Below the pieces are notes generated by a model. It saw nothing but the letters and a program-made list of their open reading frames with translations, was not told where the DNA came from and made no database searches. The position numbers and the translations under genes were made by a program. A stretch of 64,000 nucleotides of DNA from Hyaloperonospora brassicae (taxonomy: Eukaryota > Oomycota > Peronosporomycetes > Peronosporales > Peronosporaceae): NCBI GenBank assembly GCA_947650285.1, contig CANTFL010000679.1, forward strand, positions 1 to 64,000, given 5' to 3'. Positions 19,837-32,927 of this stretch are shown in pieces (positions within the stretch are counted from its first letter, which is position 1; every line of letters begins with the position of its first letter).

Positions 19837-21770
19837 ATGCTTGAACATCCTGCGGAGGCTGTCTATGCGTCGCTGGAGGGTGCGGAAAGGATTGAACTTT
19901 TTCATGCGATAAGTGAAGGTTGCACCTTATCAAGAAGACAAAAAAATGCCGCTCGGATGAGATCAGGAAAGTCTGTTTGGTTTGTGCTCATGCTGTTCGG
20001 TACAAGAACCGATGGTATCTCACAGATGTGTCGCGAAAGAGTCGCAGCCTAACACGAAGTTGCAAGGTCCATTTACCGTAACAATCACAAGGGAAACAGT
20101 ATGAAATGATGATGACAATGGCCATACTATAAATTGCAGCGGTTGTGATTCTGTGGCAGTATCTCAGTGGTCTTTGGCTGTTAAAAACAGCGAACACAAC
20201 CACGAATCAGCAGATGATTTATCTGCCTATCCTGCCGCACATAAGATTATTCTTCACAACACCACGGCGATCAGTGCTATGGCAAGAGCAGGTGCATCAC
20301 CCAAGGTCATCATGGAAACAGTTCTTCAAAGCGATCAAAACTGTAATCTCATGTAAAGGGACATATACAACGCAAAGGCGGTGGTCCGGGAAAAGATCTT
20401 GCTGGAAGAACACCTATGGAGATGCTGCGGAATAAACTTTAGGCATACAACATTCTCCATGCTTATGACCGCGACTACCAAGGTCAAATTACCAAGCTTT
20501 TTAGTGCAACAATCGTATTCGTCCGACTTGCACAAGAATTTCTCCATGTCATGATCATGGATTGTACATACAAGTTCATTAAGTACGTATTAATCGCATC
20601 TGATTTCAAGATGACCGAAAATTACCAGAATTAACCGTTTTTCTATTCTTATTATATTCAAGATGACAATGCTACACATAGTTGGAGTGTCTTTGAGTAA
20701 TGACAGTTATTTTGGTTGCATTTACATTTCTTTTGTCCGAGCGGGGTCTCTACCATGTAAAAAGCATTTTCATCGCTGATCAACTACTTCTTGTAGTTTT
20801 CACGGATAGACAACTTCCGTTAATGTCTGCGCTTCGTACGCACTTTTCTTAAGCGCACAATCATCTTTAATTCTGGCATATTTTAGGGAATGTACTTGTG
20901 AACTAATGCAAGCACTTATAAAATCAACAAGATTGGGAAACGTTCAAGGCTTAATTGAAACATCTGTGTCATTCCATCGATATTTCATCAAGAAGAAAAA
21001 ATGGGCTGGCAAATGCAAATACTATCCTATTTCCGCCAGCAAATACATTTAAAAGATTTGGTTATGTGATAACGATCGGTCTGTCATTGAATGTACCAAA
21101 GCTTACCGGCATCTTGAAAATCAGCAAGTAGTCGAGCCGAGGGACAGCATAAACAGTCAAATTACGGACAGCAGTGTCGACGGCCGATATTGCAGATATT
21201 AAATTAGAAAAAATTGCTTGCCGTTGATCATCAGGACAAGGCCATTCGGCACAGCATTGCCTATAGCCGCGCACATACGCTTATCGCTCTCTCGGGTGAT
21301 ATTTGGGCTGATGTTCGACGAAAAATATCACATAGCATTATAGAAGGCTCATGCAGAGGTAAAGAAAGCACGTATTTCGCCGTCAACTCCATTTAATAAT
21401 GTCTTTGCATCAACACTTGGACTTATCTGCATCGAATTCGCGACATCGTTGCAACGCGTAAGCATTTTTACAGGAGGTTTTTTTAATGGTGGCTTGATCG
21501 CAACGAGTACACCTGTCACGAGGATACTACTGATCTTACTTCGGAACATTCGTTGTATTAAATTCGAGATCGCTGTTCACAGCTACCACCGCACCAACAG
21601 CGCATTATGTTAATGTCGTATTATTCTGTTAACACAAGAGGAAGTATTGGTAGAGGTGAATGATACTCTACCAGTACGGCAGGGTCGCGGTCGTCCAGTT
21701 GGCGCTCGAGGGCGTCGCGCTTAAAATACAACGTCTCTACTTGCCGCAATCTAAGTGTATTCGAGCATGT
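19837..21770 (+). pseudogene. Decayed MULE (MuDR/FAR1-like) transposase
   Basis: On the + strand, in shifting frames, the protein order of a MULE transposase is visible. A FAR1/WRKY-GCM-type zinc domain end lies at 20157-20215 (SQWSLAVKNSEHNHE). The linker follows (MARAGASPKVIMETVLQSDQ at ~20280, RDIYNAKAVVREK at ~20358, GRTPMEMLRN at ~20405). The transposase core lies at 20440-20620 (HAYDRDYQGQITKLF, then MIMDCTYK with the first catalytic Asp at 20559-20561). A later acidic patch, QDDNATHSWSV, lies at ~20660, and an AT-hook-like GRGRP tail at ~21690-21705. Many stops make it inactive. A more open stretch, 21914-22438 (174 codons), lies after it with no recognised domain. Confidence 0.82.
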
Positions 21771-21913
21771 TTTGCTGCAAACAGAAGCTGTCCAGAAGCC
21801 AGAGGCTGTCTACAATGTCAACGAACAGGGTCGTGGTCGATTTAAGGGACACCAAACATTGTCAAGTTTTCATTTACCAGAACAAACGTCTCTAGCTAAA
21901 AAAAAGATGCAAA

Positions 21914-22438
21914 GTGAGGTCGACTACATTTTACAACACGCGAAAGAGAGTGCAATATAGTACCGGAATCTCTCGCATCTTCATGCCCGGACGAGCTGTG
22001 ATGCTCGCTGCGATAGCAAAAGTTGGTATAGTGGAGGGAGCGGACGTGATCACCACCAGGTCGTCACTTTGCACGGTTGCCTGCTCGGACTATTGCAAGC
22101 AGAAGTACAAAAGAGTATCACCAAAAGTTAGTGTATCTCATACCGACCCTTTGCCTCGTACCTATCTTCTACCATCTTCTCGCGACGAAATACTTAACGA
22201 TTCATCAGCAGCACTTGACTGGATACAGGAATCTAAAACTGCGTGTGCTGAGGTAAAAGATCGAAAGAAATGTATTAGTACACGTAATGTGTCGAAAGAG
22301 CGTAATTTGATATATTATCTTAGGATTGATACGGTGAAAAAGTCAAAAATGCACCTGATGCTGAAGCTATTTGGAATTCGAGTTGAGCAACTGCGTAGCC
22401 TCGACGCGAATCTGAGCAATACGGTCGCCATCTGCTAA
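21914..22438 (+). other. Unrecognised ORF inside the MULE
   Basis: A 174-codon ORF downstream of the transposase remnant and inside the TIRs. It contains several Cys (TVACSDYCKQKY) and a Ser/Pro stretch. No family is recognised. It could be the eroded transposase C-terminus, a second element gene, or chance; the unbroken length is notable in a sequence where other frames are interrupted. Confidence 0.35.
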
Positions 22439-22487
22439 GGTAAACATCGAATGGACACCAGCGAACGCACCAATGCTGGTCATTGAC

Positions 22488-22536
22488 CGTGTGTACGTGT
22501 ACGTGTGCGTGGGCGTACGTGTGTATGAGTGTTGAG
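22488..22536. repeat. Alternating purine-pyrimidine simple repeat
   Basis: A run of gtgtgtacgtgtacgtgtgc type alternating bases, ending gtgtgtatgagtg. It lies within the MULE, between the last ORF and the right TIR. Confidence 0.8.
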
Positions 22537-22806
22537 GTCACAAGCTGTGCCTCTTTTCTTTCGCCGCGGAAGCTAGCGCGGCCGTTTAACTTCATTGCTC
22601 CTCGCATTTAAGCGTTGTTCGTTTTAATGGACTCTATATCTAAACGGGAAATGGTAGTAAAAAATAGGGATACGTATAGGGGGATGCCGGATAATGAAAG
22701 CGGATCGATACGCAAGGCTACTTTCTGGCACAAAGGAGCCCTGTATTATGGAGGGTTGTGCACAAAGCAAAGAATTTGTGTATAAAATATTGTAATAATA
22801 GCTGCT

Positions 22807-22890
22807 CAGTACCTATTTACGGAGGTTTCGGTACTTAAGGAGGGACCTCTTTTTCTGGTGGGTGTGTACGCATCAAAGGGTGGGTGTGTA
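22807..22890 (-). repeat. Right TIR of the MULE
   Basis: Its reverse complement begins TACACACCCACCCTTTGATG and ends AAATAGGTACTG, matching the left TIR. Confidence 0.85.
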
Positions 22891-25800
22891 CCTATATATA
22901 TGTTTCTCCACTTTCCAAGTAAATTGTTTTCGCGTTCCAAAGTATGAGAGAATCGACCAACCACTTAGACTATCACTCCGGGGTCGTTTGGCCTGTATTT
23001 CAAGCTATCATTAAAACCCCTAACTGCAATTGAACATAGATCGCAAAATCGCAATATAGCTTCACTTTATAGGGCTTGAGAAACTAGTATCCACCATGTA
23101 CAAGGCGGCCTTGTCGAGATCAGGGAGAATAATATCGAAAATTCTGCAAGCACATCCGTGATCGTATAAAGGCATTCATCGGATCACCGTCAGCCACATC
23201 ACAACCACGATCAATCATTTCATCGACACAAGCCTATCTGAAAAAATGCAGCCCGCCCAACCGACATATACACAAGGTGAGAAAGAAAGCGTACAACATA
23301 TTTACGAAGTATCCATATATAAGTGTTGCACTTATAATATTAGTCGGTCGTCTGTGCGCCAGTGGAGAGTCAGAAACACGTCAGCAATTTCGTGAACACC
23401 ATTCACCACCAATGTCAAACGTCTACATGTTTTCTAGACACCAGTATTTATTAAACCGCAGGCTCAAGCTTTTGTGCGAGAAACCTTGACGGCAACGATT
23501 CCGGTGCAATTTGCAATAAATGCATCTATAACCGCATCTAAACATGTAGTGGGAATCGTATATGCTCTAATGCATATACATTGCGATGACGAAAACAAGA
23601 AATATATACTCATGACAAGAGTTTCGCCTTCCTTAGTCGGCATTGATCTGAGGGTGCGATACATGATTTAGATGGTAGCATCGACCCATATAGAGGCAAG
23701 ATGCCTTTTCATTCATACACCCATAAAAAAAACAAGTGATGAGTCATCAAGCGTGTACGTATATAATATACGCGTGACACAATAGCCGAATTCGCAACTT
23801 GCTCGATAAAAAGATAAGTCAAGAACTCATGGTAGATGAATACTACTCTGCATAGCAATTTAACGGTGTTTATGAAACAAATACAGGTAGCATGAAAGGG
23901 CACATCTCATTTATTAGATTCCTTTGGGATATAAATAAAATATTAGCTGTTATAATATTAAGAAAATTACATTATGCATGGAAGCGTCAATACGATAATG
24001 TTAAGTCGACAAGAGAAGAAACCGTATAGATACAGGCAAAACTTACACTATAACATCTTGAACGATCTGAATGTACGTCGCATCTTACTAAAGAAGCTCA
24101 TTATTTTAGTAGTGAATGAGAATAAAAGTCTTTATCAAGGTATGAAAATAATTTTTGGATACATAAAGGGGTATCGAATGCCTTATTTATTCGCGTATTT
24201 TGCTTATGCGCCAAATAATTAATCTGTTAGCGCTTTAAAGCGTAACTTCGAATATAACTTTGTCGCCACTGCACGAAATTCCTATTTTGTGCAATATATG
24301 CATAGGGAAGGACTAACAAATCTGCGTTATTACTAAGACGACAATTTTGTATCTACATTAGGTTGGACGTTAACATTTGAAAAGCGAAACAGCCCTAAGC
24401 AGCTATTCGATGGTCTTTATTTTCTTGAGATTACAATTTTATGAGCAGTACACAATTTGAACTTGTCCATTTTGAAGTAAAATTCGGCAAAAAACGTTTT
24501 AATCAATGCACAAGATATTTATCGAATCTAGCTATGTAAGATGCCTGAGTTCATTGGCACTTAATAAAAAAGTCAAAATATCTCATTTATACGTAAAATG
24601 GGTAATGAAAGTGGGTGTAATTCCTCGTGGCATTTTATTGCGACCGATTTTTTTTGTCAGTCGCTTGCAGTCGGCTATGTGTAAAACTGAGCCGTTTTAC
24701 GAAGTTCTTCAGCTTTCTGTGCTTATTTGCCACCGGCCGTTAATAATATTTAAGTATTTTACGTCAAAAAGCTAAATTATATCCATGGATCTAATGGATA
24801 ATTATAAAATCACCCTTATACGTTACCGAACATTCCCCTCACAGCCGTCAATCCTACAACATACTTATGATAAAAATAGGGATTCTGCATAAGACGGATG
24901 TGCGCATGCTTGTGCAAATTAGGTGTAGATATATATAAATCGTTGATATAATTTGCACCAAGCTAAATTGACAAATTGTTTTTTCGTGTTAAGGATATGG
25001 ACTTATACTTACTAATACGAGTCTACGACACAACATCAAAATAATCCTATAACTTTACGCAAGCATAATTGATACTCCAGTTAAGTAGGTCATATTTTGC
25101 ATATCGAGATATACAATGACTTGGTCAAACTATTTGTATAAAGTTAAAGAAAAATATAATCAGGAATGCGGTCATCAAGTGGCCTGGACCGGATGATGTT
25201 ATGGTGAAAATCAGAGCACAAATTAATATACATATATACAAACTATAATTATTGATTCGTGCTCTTATTATTCTCGCAAAACTATGTCAAGATGACCGCT
25301 ACGCTTTTCGTTTATGACCGGTCAATATAATGGGCCTTGAAAGCTATGTGTTACGAGTATATCGTTCGTTGTATAACACAGTGATATAAAGTACAGTGTT
25401 GGCGTCTGGAAGAAGACAACCCTTACCATATAGTTTTGTCTAACAAGCGAATATATTACATTGTATGGGTTTTTTGCAATATGATGCAAAATGAACGGGG
25501 CATAATCGCTAATTCAAAGTGTCTTCTATATCTACATATAATTATTCGCTTGGTTATAAAATCTCTATTAATGCTATCAGTTGTGCAGAGCTTAATATAG
25601 CATTTATCGCGTATGAGTTTGGAATTATATCGATAACATGGACCGTGCGTCATAGTGAAGCCGTTGACAGGCCCCAATCTCTAAAACGCGATCAGAAAAT
25701 GTCGATGTGAAAATATTTTACAAAATATCAGCATCAAATAAAATAAGAAAGGAAGGCTGAACGTCGTAGCTAATGCTCTTTTATACCACCCGAATTATAA

Positions 25801-28800
25801 GACAGCAGCGCAGCTCAAATATAGGAATGAGCAACTATATTCAACGATTAAATACGAATAGCGGACTCCATGATGGAACGATTCTTTGTATGATATATGT
25901 ACATCGCATTCTTAATCATTGAGTCTGCTTAACATTATTATACAGGATTACCAGGAGTATATAAGAATATGGCATGTGACTAATTTTATTCTCGAGTCGA
26001 TCAGGGCAACTTTATAAAGCTGAACAGCGACGTGTTCGTTGTCAGGGGACCGGTAAGTAATCTGTGATGCACCGCATTTTTATACAGTAGTTGTAGGAGA
26101 CACATACCTTGTTGTTATTTTTACAAATAAAATTTTCTCCTGCGAATATTATTTGAGTGTTACGATCGTCCAATTTGTACATAATATGGCTTGAAGAGGA
26201 CTTGCATTACGATCAACTGAAATTTAGATAACCACGCAGATATATATTTGTACTCAGTAATAGTTTGCGCTGGCGCTATAGTCTACAAGGGTAAAACAAT
26301 AGTACATCATTTTATAAACTGTTTACTATAATCGGTTGTATGCATGAGCGATTAGTAAATCTTCATGAAAAGCCATTTATTTGTTTTTAGATATTATTGC
26401 AATCCAATTGGTATACTTGTGGTTACTATAGGATGTGTAAAACGATTCATCTTGTTTATACTATGACGTAAATAATTACCGAGGGTTAAACTGATGCATT
26501 CATCGGCGGGATACACGGTCGATAAAATATACGAAAAACTTGTATCGCATACAGGCCGTCGATAGACGGCGGATGCTTGGCATTTAGTGGTTTTGTCGAC
26601 GATTTTACAATCGAAGATGGCATTTCAGAATGACCCGAATCTGATAGCTAGATGAACGTGTGATTTTTGCGCATAAAGGAATAGTATATTAAAAGAAAAA
26701 CATGTGCATAAGGTGAATCGAGGTAAAATGATGGCGCAGGCTTTAGCCATCAAAAACTGATTGCATAAGTCATCCACGCATACATTATCCGATGTGTCTG
26801 GTAAACGCCAAAAGCTCAGCCCCTTATGTTACAGCAGCACTACTGCTTCAACGGAAGTTAACGTTTGATTAATATCATATCTGTTTTTTCTCAATACGAC
26901 TCATATTAAAGTCGACGCAAGGAATCCAAAGCAAATTTGATCGGTGATATCGAAAGCAATTTATTAATGATTGGCACCGATGATAATAAAGATTATATTA
27001 TTACCAGTATCAAAAGCAACTATATTAGCAATCACTATCACAGTATCACTGACAAAAAATTCCATGAGGGGCGCAGAAATTAAAATGAAAAGTAGTACTG
27101 TCATCAAAATATTTTTGCTGGCGAGAGATGCGGTAGTATATTCGTTGTTTAAAGAATATACGAAAGCAATAGATTACGAAAATGAATATTTATTAAAACA
27201 GCAGAGGTTAATTTTCTATTCACTCACCAAAAGAATATTACCTTTTTAAAAAATATAAGTTTTTTCAGAGATCGTAGTGGGTACTGTGGGAGCCAGATAC
27301 GGATGCTAGTATACACCAATTGTTTTTGTGTTGCGTCACTTTGGTAGCACACACAAAGTAATGATATAAAAGTAGTATAAGCATTCTACGTTTTTAAACG
27401 TGCTTTCTTCTTGAGCATTCTGCACAAGCCTCTTATTTGTAAAAAAGGGCAACCAACACGATTAAAAAATTGGGTTTATTTTTATTTAAGCTGTTGTAAA
27501 TCTGATTGGTTGTGTATAAAAGTTACTACCTCACGTTCTCACGCAAAGGTAATTTCTTATTCAGAGGCGCTGTCATTGATCGACAAGGAGATCGCATATC
27601 TTTTTTGCTCTGAAATAAAACAAATTAAACTGCTTGCACACCACTACATCTATCTTCTAGTATATTTCCAAGATTAATCTGTATGGTATTGAGCAAGTCG
27701 AGACATCTGTGGATCATTAAAGCAGTATCCATAGCACTTGAATACAAGTCTGATGAAGTTGGATGCGACACTCATCCAAAAATATCCCTTAAAATCAAAT
27801 ACACATGTTTCCACTTTTCAAATTTGCATAATGGTAATCAAAGACCCCTTATCAAACTGATGTAGAGAAACTCTACGTAAAGAGATGTCGGACTGTATAT
27901 GTAATCGAATGGAGCAATCATTTGCCTTCCAAAGGTAACTATAAGCCTCTAGCTTAGCAAATGATAAGCGGTATTGTCATCCTGTCCATACAGCGCATAT
28001 TCAAAATGCGGAATGTGTAACGAGGCAACGTTTTATTATGCGGCATTGGAAAGCTTACTAAGACCGTAAGGTAAACGCGCTTTTCTCGACCATGGAGTGA
28101 TGGTATTTTTGTTTGTTTTTTATATTCGCGTTATGTTATAATAGTCGGTCTTAAGCTTGAGTCTTTTTTGGTCAAACGAAATCCATGTAACTAATTACCG
28201 CATATTATTGTACGATAATAACTACGTATATATCATTAATCTTCATAGAGATAGAGATTCAACGTACTTAATCTGTTTATTGAATGTATTGTTAACCTAA
28301 TCATGTATGTATGTTTTTCAAGGCTATTTAACTAAATATTTGCGCAACTAAAGTTAATAGATTTTTAAATGGTACAACCTCGTTAACACCCTTAGGCTTA
28401 TCTAGAACCTAGGCGTATTTGTGCACAAAACGTATTCCTATACGTCTAAGAGAATTGCTTTGTTAAGGTAGCTTAGCCACATACGCAATATTTTGTGTTT
28501 CTGCACGGGGAAATAATTAGCTAGAACGTTTTCGCGGCAAATTTTTGCAACAACGGCCTCCAGTACGTCTCACTGACCAACAAGAAGATCGAACATTGAC
28601 CAGTCGATAAAGCGAATCCATTGAGCAAGAAATATTCTTTCTGCCTTTTTAGACTCGAAAGCTGACAACGGAGACGAGATGTGGTCTTTTTGTGTACTTC
28701 GTGTTGCATAGTGGATGTGCGTGCTTAAACAGCCATTTAGAGAGATAAAGATGATGTTCTAATGCCCGCGATATTGCTAATATTGCAAAAAGGGTCGCCG

Positions 28801-31800
28801 ATAGTGCTTCAGCAACAGCATCTGGTTTAGCATTTATTCGTAATTGCTAAATAAGCCAAAATACGCATAAATCGAGATAATGCAGTATGAGAGGTATTAG
28901 CCCGACATATTAATCAAGGAAAGCACGCTATTAAAAAACGTTTGACCCTGCGCGTTTTTAGTAGGAAAGAAGAAGAGATAATTAGTTGCACTTAAGAGGC
29001 GACCATATACGCAATGCATCAAACTAGCTGAGATGACAAGCATATTTATTACCATATTCATCCTGAAATATAAAATAATTCCTGTACTCTATAAGAGCTG
29101 ACGTTGTGTATGTAATGCAAAGCAACATTTTGTCATAACTGCATCATATCAGTGGTCTTGCGCTCGCGCTTGTTTAGAAATTGATTATCTAAATAATTTA
29201 AGTTTGCGGAAGCATTTCAAAGCGATATCACCGGTAATTTTTCTGGTAGTATTAAGAATCCTTTCATACCGCGTTTATTCATAAAAGATTTCGGCGGCAT
29301 TACTGCAATTTCCTTATACAGAGGCCACTTCTTTCGTAATGCTCGTCGTATCTACTCGATCGTTTACGTGAATACTTATGATATTAATCTACTAAAAACG
29401 GTTTTATTCTTGTGCTGGTAACCAGCTATAATTCTCGTATTCCTATATAACTCTTCGGTAGTTTGCAAATGGATACTACATTTATCAATTGTTATTTTTC
29501 ATTGAATAACATAGTTTGTTTTGCGTAGTTCAGTAAAAAGTCTTCGTCGACGCCAAAAATCCTTGCTAAGTATTTGTTTTCCGTTAGGGGCAATTTAATT
29601 TAAAAGGATAAGAAAATATAGAGTAATAGCGATTAATCAAGCGTTTTTCAATTCGTAGATGCGTACAACATTTAAACATATGAATTATTATGGGGAAAAG
29701 ACTTATACACCGGGACGCAAAAAACCCTCGATGCGACGTGACTGCTTATCATGTCTTTTAGCACAAGTTTTCGCGATCAGTCGGACCGTTGGTCACGGGA
29801 TGGACAGCAGATGAAAGCAAGAAAGCACTAAGCTTAATAACTAGCTGCAACAAGGACGCGGGTATTCAGCAAAAATCAAGACAATAAACCTATCGTAGCG
29901 AAGCGATTATGAAGATTGAAAGGTGTTGTAGATAAAATTTATGTTGCTTCAGCATTTATACTTTTTAAAGATTAAAGAAAGTTGCAAGATAGGAAAATAT
30001 GCCTGTAACATTAACTTTCAGCACAACACAACTATCGTTGAGCTGGGGCGTTGACACAGAGGATTATATTTGGATAATTCGGGTTGAAAGGTAATTGTAG
30101 GTTTTGAGTTAGCTTTATGTTCTGCCTAAGACATGCTTGCAGTATGAAAATTTGAAGCCCTTTGAAGCTCAGCTAATAATCACTTTCCACCTCCTGTACT
30201 TTGCACATTAACAGATTGAAGTCGACACTTTGCGCTTTTTTGAGATCATTTGCTTTCATAAATTTATATTTTATACCGGACAAAGTTTCACTATGCGATC
30301 TTCGAATATAATATCATTATTTGATCGGCGAAAAAGTGGTCCTGCGTGTGTAGACGACCATTTTTATCGTATATTTTCATAACTTTTGCATATAAAGAGG
30401 GTATAAACAAAATTACGTACCATTGAGAAAGGACTTAGATGATGCTTTATGTGTGTCAATCAATATATCCGCAATTCTTTCGCCGCGTTTCGTTGTAGAT
30501 TAAGCGCTTAATGTGCACACTTAGAATAGTTAATGAGCATTTCGGCTAATATACCTTTTATGCAATTATTATTTAATGTTGTTCACTGAGTACTGGCGAT
30601 ACATAACGGTATATACCTAAAGGTTTAGTATCCCTATTATAGGATTGTCAAAAGCAATTGTAAGGACGTATATAAATATTATATTATAAAAAATCTGGCT
30701 ATAACAAAAACTACTGATAATGCACAACATAGACGTAGGTTGTTGTAAGTGCAAGTATATTGTCATGACGCTACAGGCCACTACTGACCACTGATGTTGC
30801 ACAGTAATATGGCAAAGAGTACATTATACTACCTATATGCTGAAATTAGCCACACAAAGCGTTGTCAAATATTCGATGATGCATAATGCAGGTAATATTA
30901 ATTCCGACTCCAAACATATATATTTTGTAATTGTGTCTTATTTTTCAATGCACTAGTTACAATGTATTGGTCATCATTATTATTGAAAAACTCTTGTCGT
31001 ATGCAACCGCTATAAATGTCGAACAATTTTCTACATAGGCAGAATGTTGTAAACCTGCTAAGAATGCAATAATCATTTTAGTGCATTGATGCGGCACATA
31101 AAACCTTATAGTCATGGGCGGCTTACAAAAAGATTATCATTGATTTTGCGGGATCGATGAAGGCTAAAATTTTTGTATTATTTATGTGGCAACTAAATTA
31201 TACTACTAAGACTTATTAGATTCGTTCAAATTCTAGTCAGAAAATTTGTGGCCAGTACGTAAATCTTCAACAAATTAGTTATTCTAGTGTAATTAAACCT
31301 AATATATATTTAAAGATTAGTCAATTATGAAAATCTATAAAATCGTGAATACTGTATATTTACTATGCATCTGCACTACCATTTGCTTTGTGAGGAAAAA
31401 AATTGTCCTCAAAACAAATTGTAAGTTTTAGGAATATATGTGAATTGTCGTCTAGAAATAACAAATGTAGCTTTTAATGTATCAATTTTAAATATACCAA
31501 GATTTAAGTTGTTATCGGTATGATTCTTCTAATCTTCTGTCGGTATTGTCACCGTAAATAGAACAAAACGGTAAATTGCTGGCAAATAAACATTTGATCA
31601 TATTACATGAGCCTTGATAAGAAAAAATACTCACGTTTCTTTTGATTTCTTAAATGACCTCATCTTTCTCTAAATTTTTATATTAGTGACGTTTCAGGCT
31701 TCGACGAAGCTTTTTAGATCTTTATGTGATCGACACAAATGCCAGTGGTTCACAAATTTATACTCAACCGTTTTGAAATGCAATCTTGCCCTTATTACTT

Positions 31801-32181
31801 GTCATTTTCTCGTTTTAAAAATCATATGTGTACATTCTCTGCTCTTTATAAATAGTATAGTCTGTTCGGTAAAACAAACATTTTTTAAAAATTTAAAAAA
31901 GGTCTGCGACTTTTTATATTTATCATACAAGTTCCAAGATAATTATGACGATTAAGAATCTTCTTTTATCTGTTCTGAATGAAAACCGCGCGTGGCGATG
32001 TTACTATGTTATATGAGTTATTTATACTAATAAAAGCCTCAACAACCTTTAAGCTACCCTGTAGAGTGTCGTGAGATCACGGACAATTTCTATTTTGCAT
32101 CTAAGAATATTAACATACACACAATTTTGTATGCGAAACTACCTCTCTCTAATAGATTAGTTACAATATAAAACTGGCTGT
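22891..32181. other. Very AT-rich, gene-poor stretch
   Basis: About 9 kb with only short ORFs and no recognised protein. One less AT-rich patch, 23060-23670, shows spaced coding-like text and shares two words in the same order (gcccgcccMaccgac...tacacaaggtgag and tcggtcgtc...gcgccagtgg) with 41615-41720 inside the Gypsy element, so it is probably a decayed repeat of the same family. Another patch is 28520-28720. The rest looks like fully eroded intergenic or repeat sequence. Confidence 0.5.
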
Positions 32182-32189
32182 ATTAAATA

Positions 32190-32226
32190 GGGAATTGCTA
32201 AATTTACACCCCTTATCCTTAAATTC
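32190..32226 (+). repeat. Left TIR of the Pack-type element
   Basis: GGGAATTGCT...TTTACACCCCTT; 32 of 37 bases match the right TIR. Confidence 0.88.
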
Positions 32227-32289
32227 ACATCCTTCCTTCAATATCTTATGTATAAAATCCCTATTCATTTTAAGATTTAATTTTTACAG

Positions 32290-32562
32290 AACCCAAGCGA
32301 GCCATTGCCAAGAGCTCACTGGCTTGAATGTATAGCCCACTGGGGATCGCACAAAGCCCACGGCATTCAGCACGATCTTCATTACGGCCATCGTCTGAAC
32401 CTCTTTGAGCGGCAGTGACACAACGTCTCACGTTATTTGTGCGCATTGGCTTTAATCCAGATCGCCACCTTCACACGCCTTGAGGACCATTGTCACTGTT
32501 AGGTGCAACACAAACGCCCAGCCAGAACAAGAGACGTCATTGAAGGCCAGAAGGTTAAAATT
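32290..32562 (-). pseudogene. Captured fragment of a PTPLA/HACD 3-hydroxyacyl-CoA dehydratase gene
   Basis: On the - strand one frame reads AFNDVSCSGWAFVLHLTVTM (about 32560-32490). A second part lies in a shifted frame at about 32410-32290: EVQTMAVMKIVLNAVGFVR, then SPVGYTFKPVSSW and WLAWVL. This matches the first membrane segments of the PTPLA/HACD family (the typical order is a YN..SC.GWA segment, then a VQT.AV.EI.HA..G.V.SP segment), which dehydrates 3-hydroxyacyl-CoA during very-long-chain fatty acid elongation. It is a partial, interrupted copy with stops between the parts and no catalytic C-terminal half. Recognition is from family memory. Confidence 0.72.
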
Positions 32563-32639
32563 TAGTTGCGGGGACTACGCATACAAAAAGATGGAACAAT
32601 GGTCAGCCTCTGCGTTGCAACTTAGACACTCATCTGTAT

Positions 32640-32910
32640 GTCCTCTTGTTCATAAACTTTGGCCCTCACGACCGTTCGTGGAAAGTCGTCAAGTAGAGCC
32701 ACGACGGCATTACATACTCTTGATGACGTCCTTAATGATACCGACGACAATCTCGTCGGTCACAAGTGCACCCGACTCCATCGCGGCTTTGACCTTTTAG
32801 CCTATGTCAGTGCAGCAGCTACAGCAGCGCGCAAGATGTCGCCCGTATCCAAGTGGCAGATAAAGTACTCGTCTGTGTCTAACGGCGATTGCGTACCTTG
32901 TATATATAAG
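32640..32910 (-). pseudogene. Captured fragment of an adenylate kinase gene
   Basis: On the - strand the central part of a long-type adenylate kinase is readable in three frames. These are [16 protein letters not shown] (about 32858-32811), then AAMESGALVTDEIVVGIIKD (about 32790-32725) followed by CRRG, then LDDFPRTVVRAK (32693-32659), the family's LDGFPRT motif. The P-loop (GxPGxGKGT) expected just before the first block is absent and the lid domain after the last block is missing. Two frameshifts and several stops break it. Adenylate kinase interconverts ATP + AMP and 2 ADP; this copy cannot. Confidence 0.85.
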
Positions 32911-32927
32911 ATTTAAAAAAAGGGTAA

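Larger units (their letters stand above)
19339..22890. mobile_element. MULE (Mutator-like) DNA transposon with terminal inverted repeats
   Basis: A 3.55-kb element bounded by inverted repeats of about 82-84 bp (left 19339-19420, right 22807-22890) that both start TACACACCCACCCTT and share GATGCGT, GAGG(A/T)CCCTC and TAGGTACTG further in. It encloses a decayed MuDR/FAR1-type transposase on the + strand. The two flanks (tttataaa and cctatata) show no convincing target duplication, so the insertion is old or the edges have eroded. Confidence 0.85.

Noticed and set aside
32140..32250. Gypsy or Copia LTR at the left of the Pack-type element
   Set aside because: The matching copy is inverted, not direct, and the flanks show an 8-bp duplication, so these are TIRs rather than LTRs.
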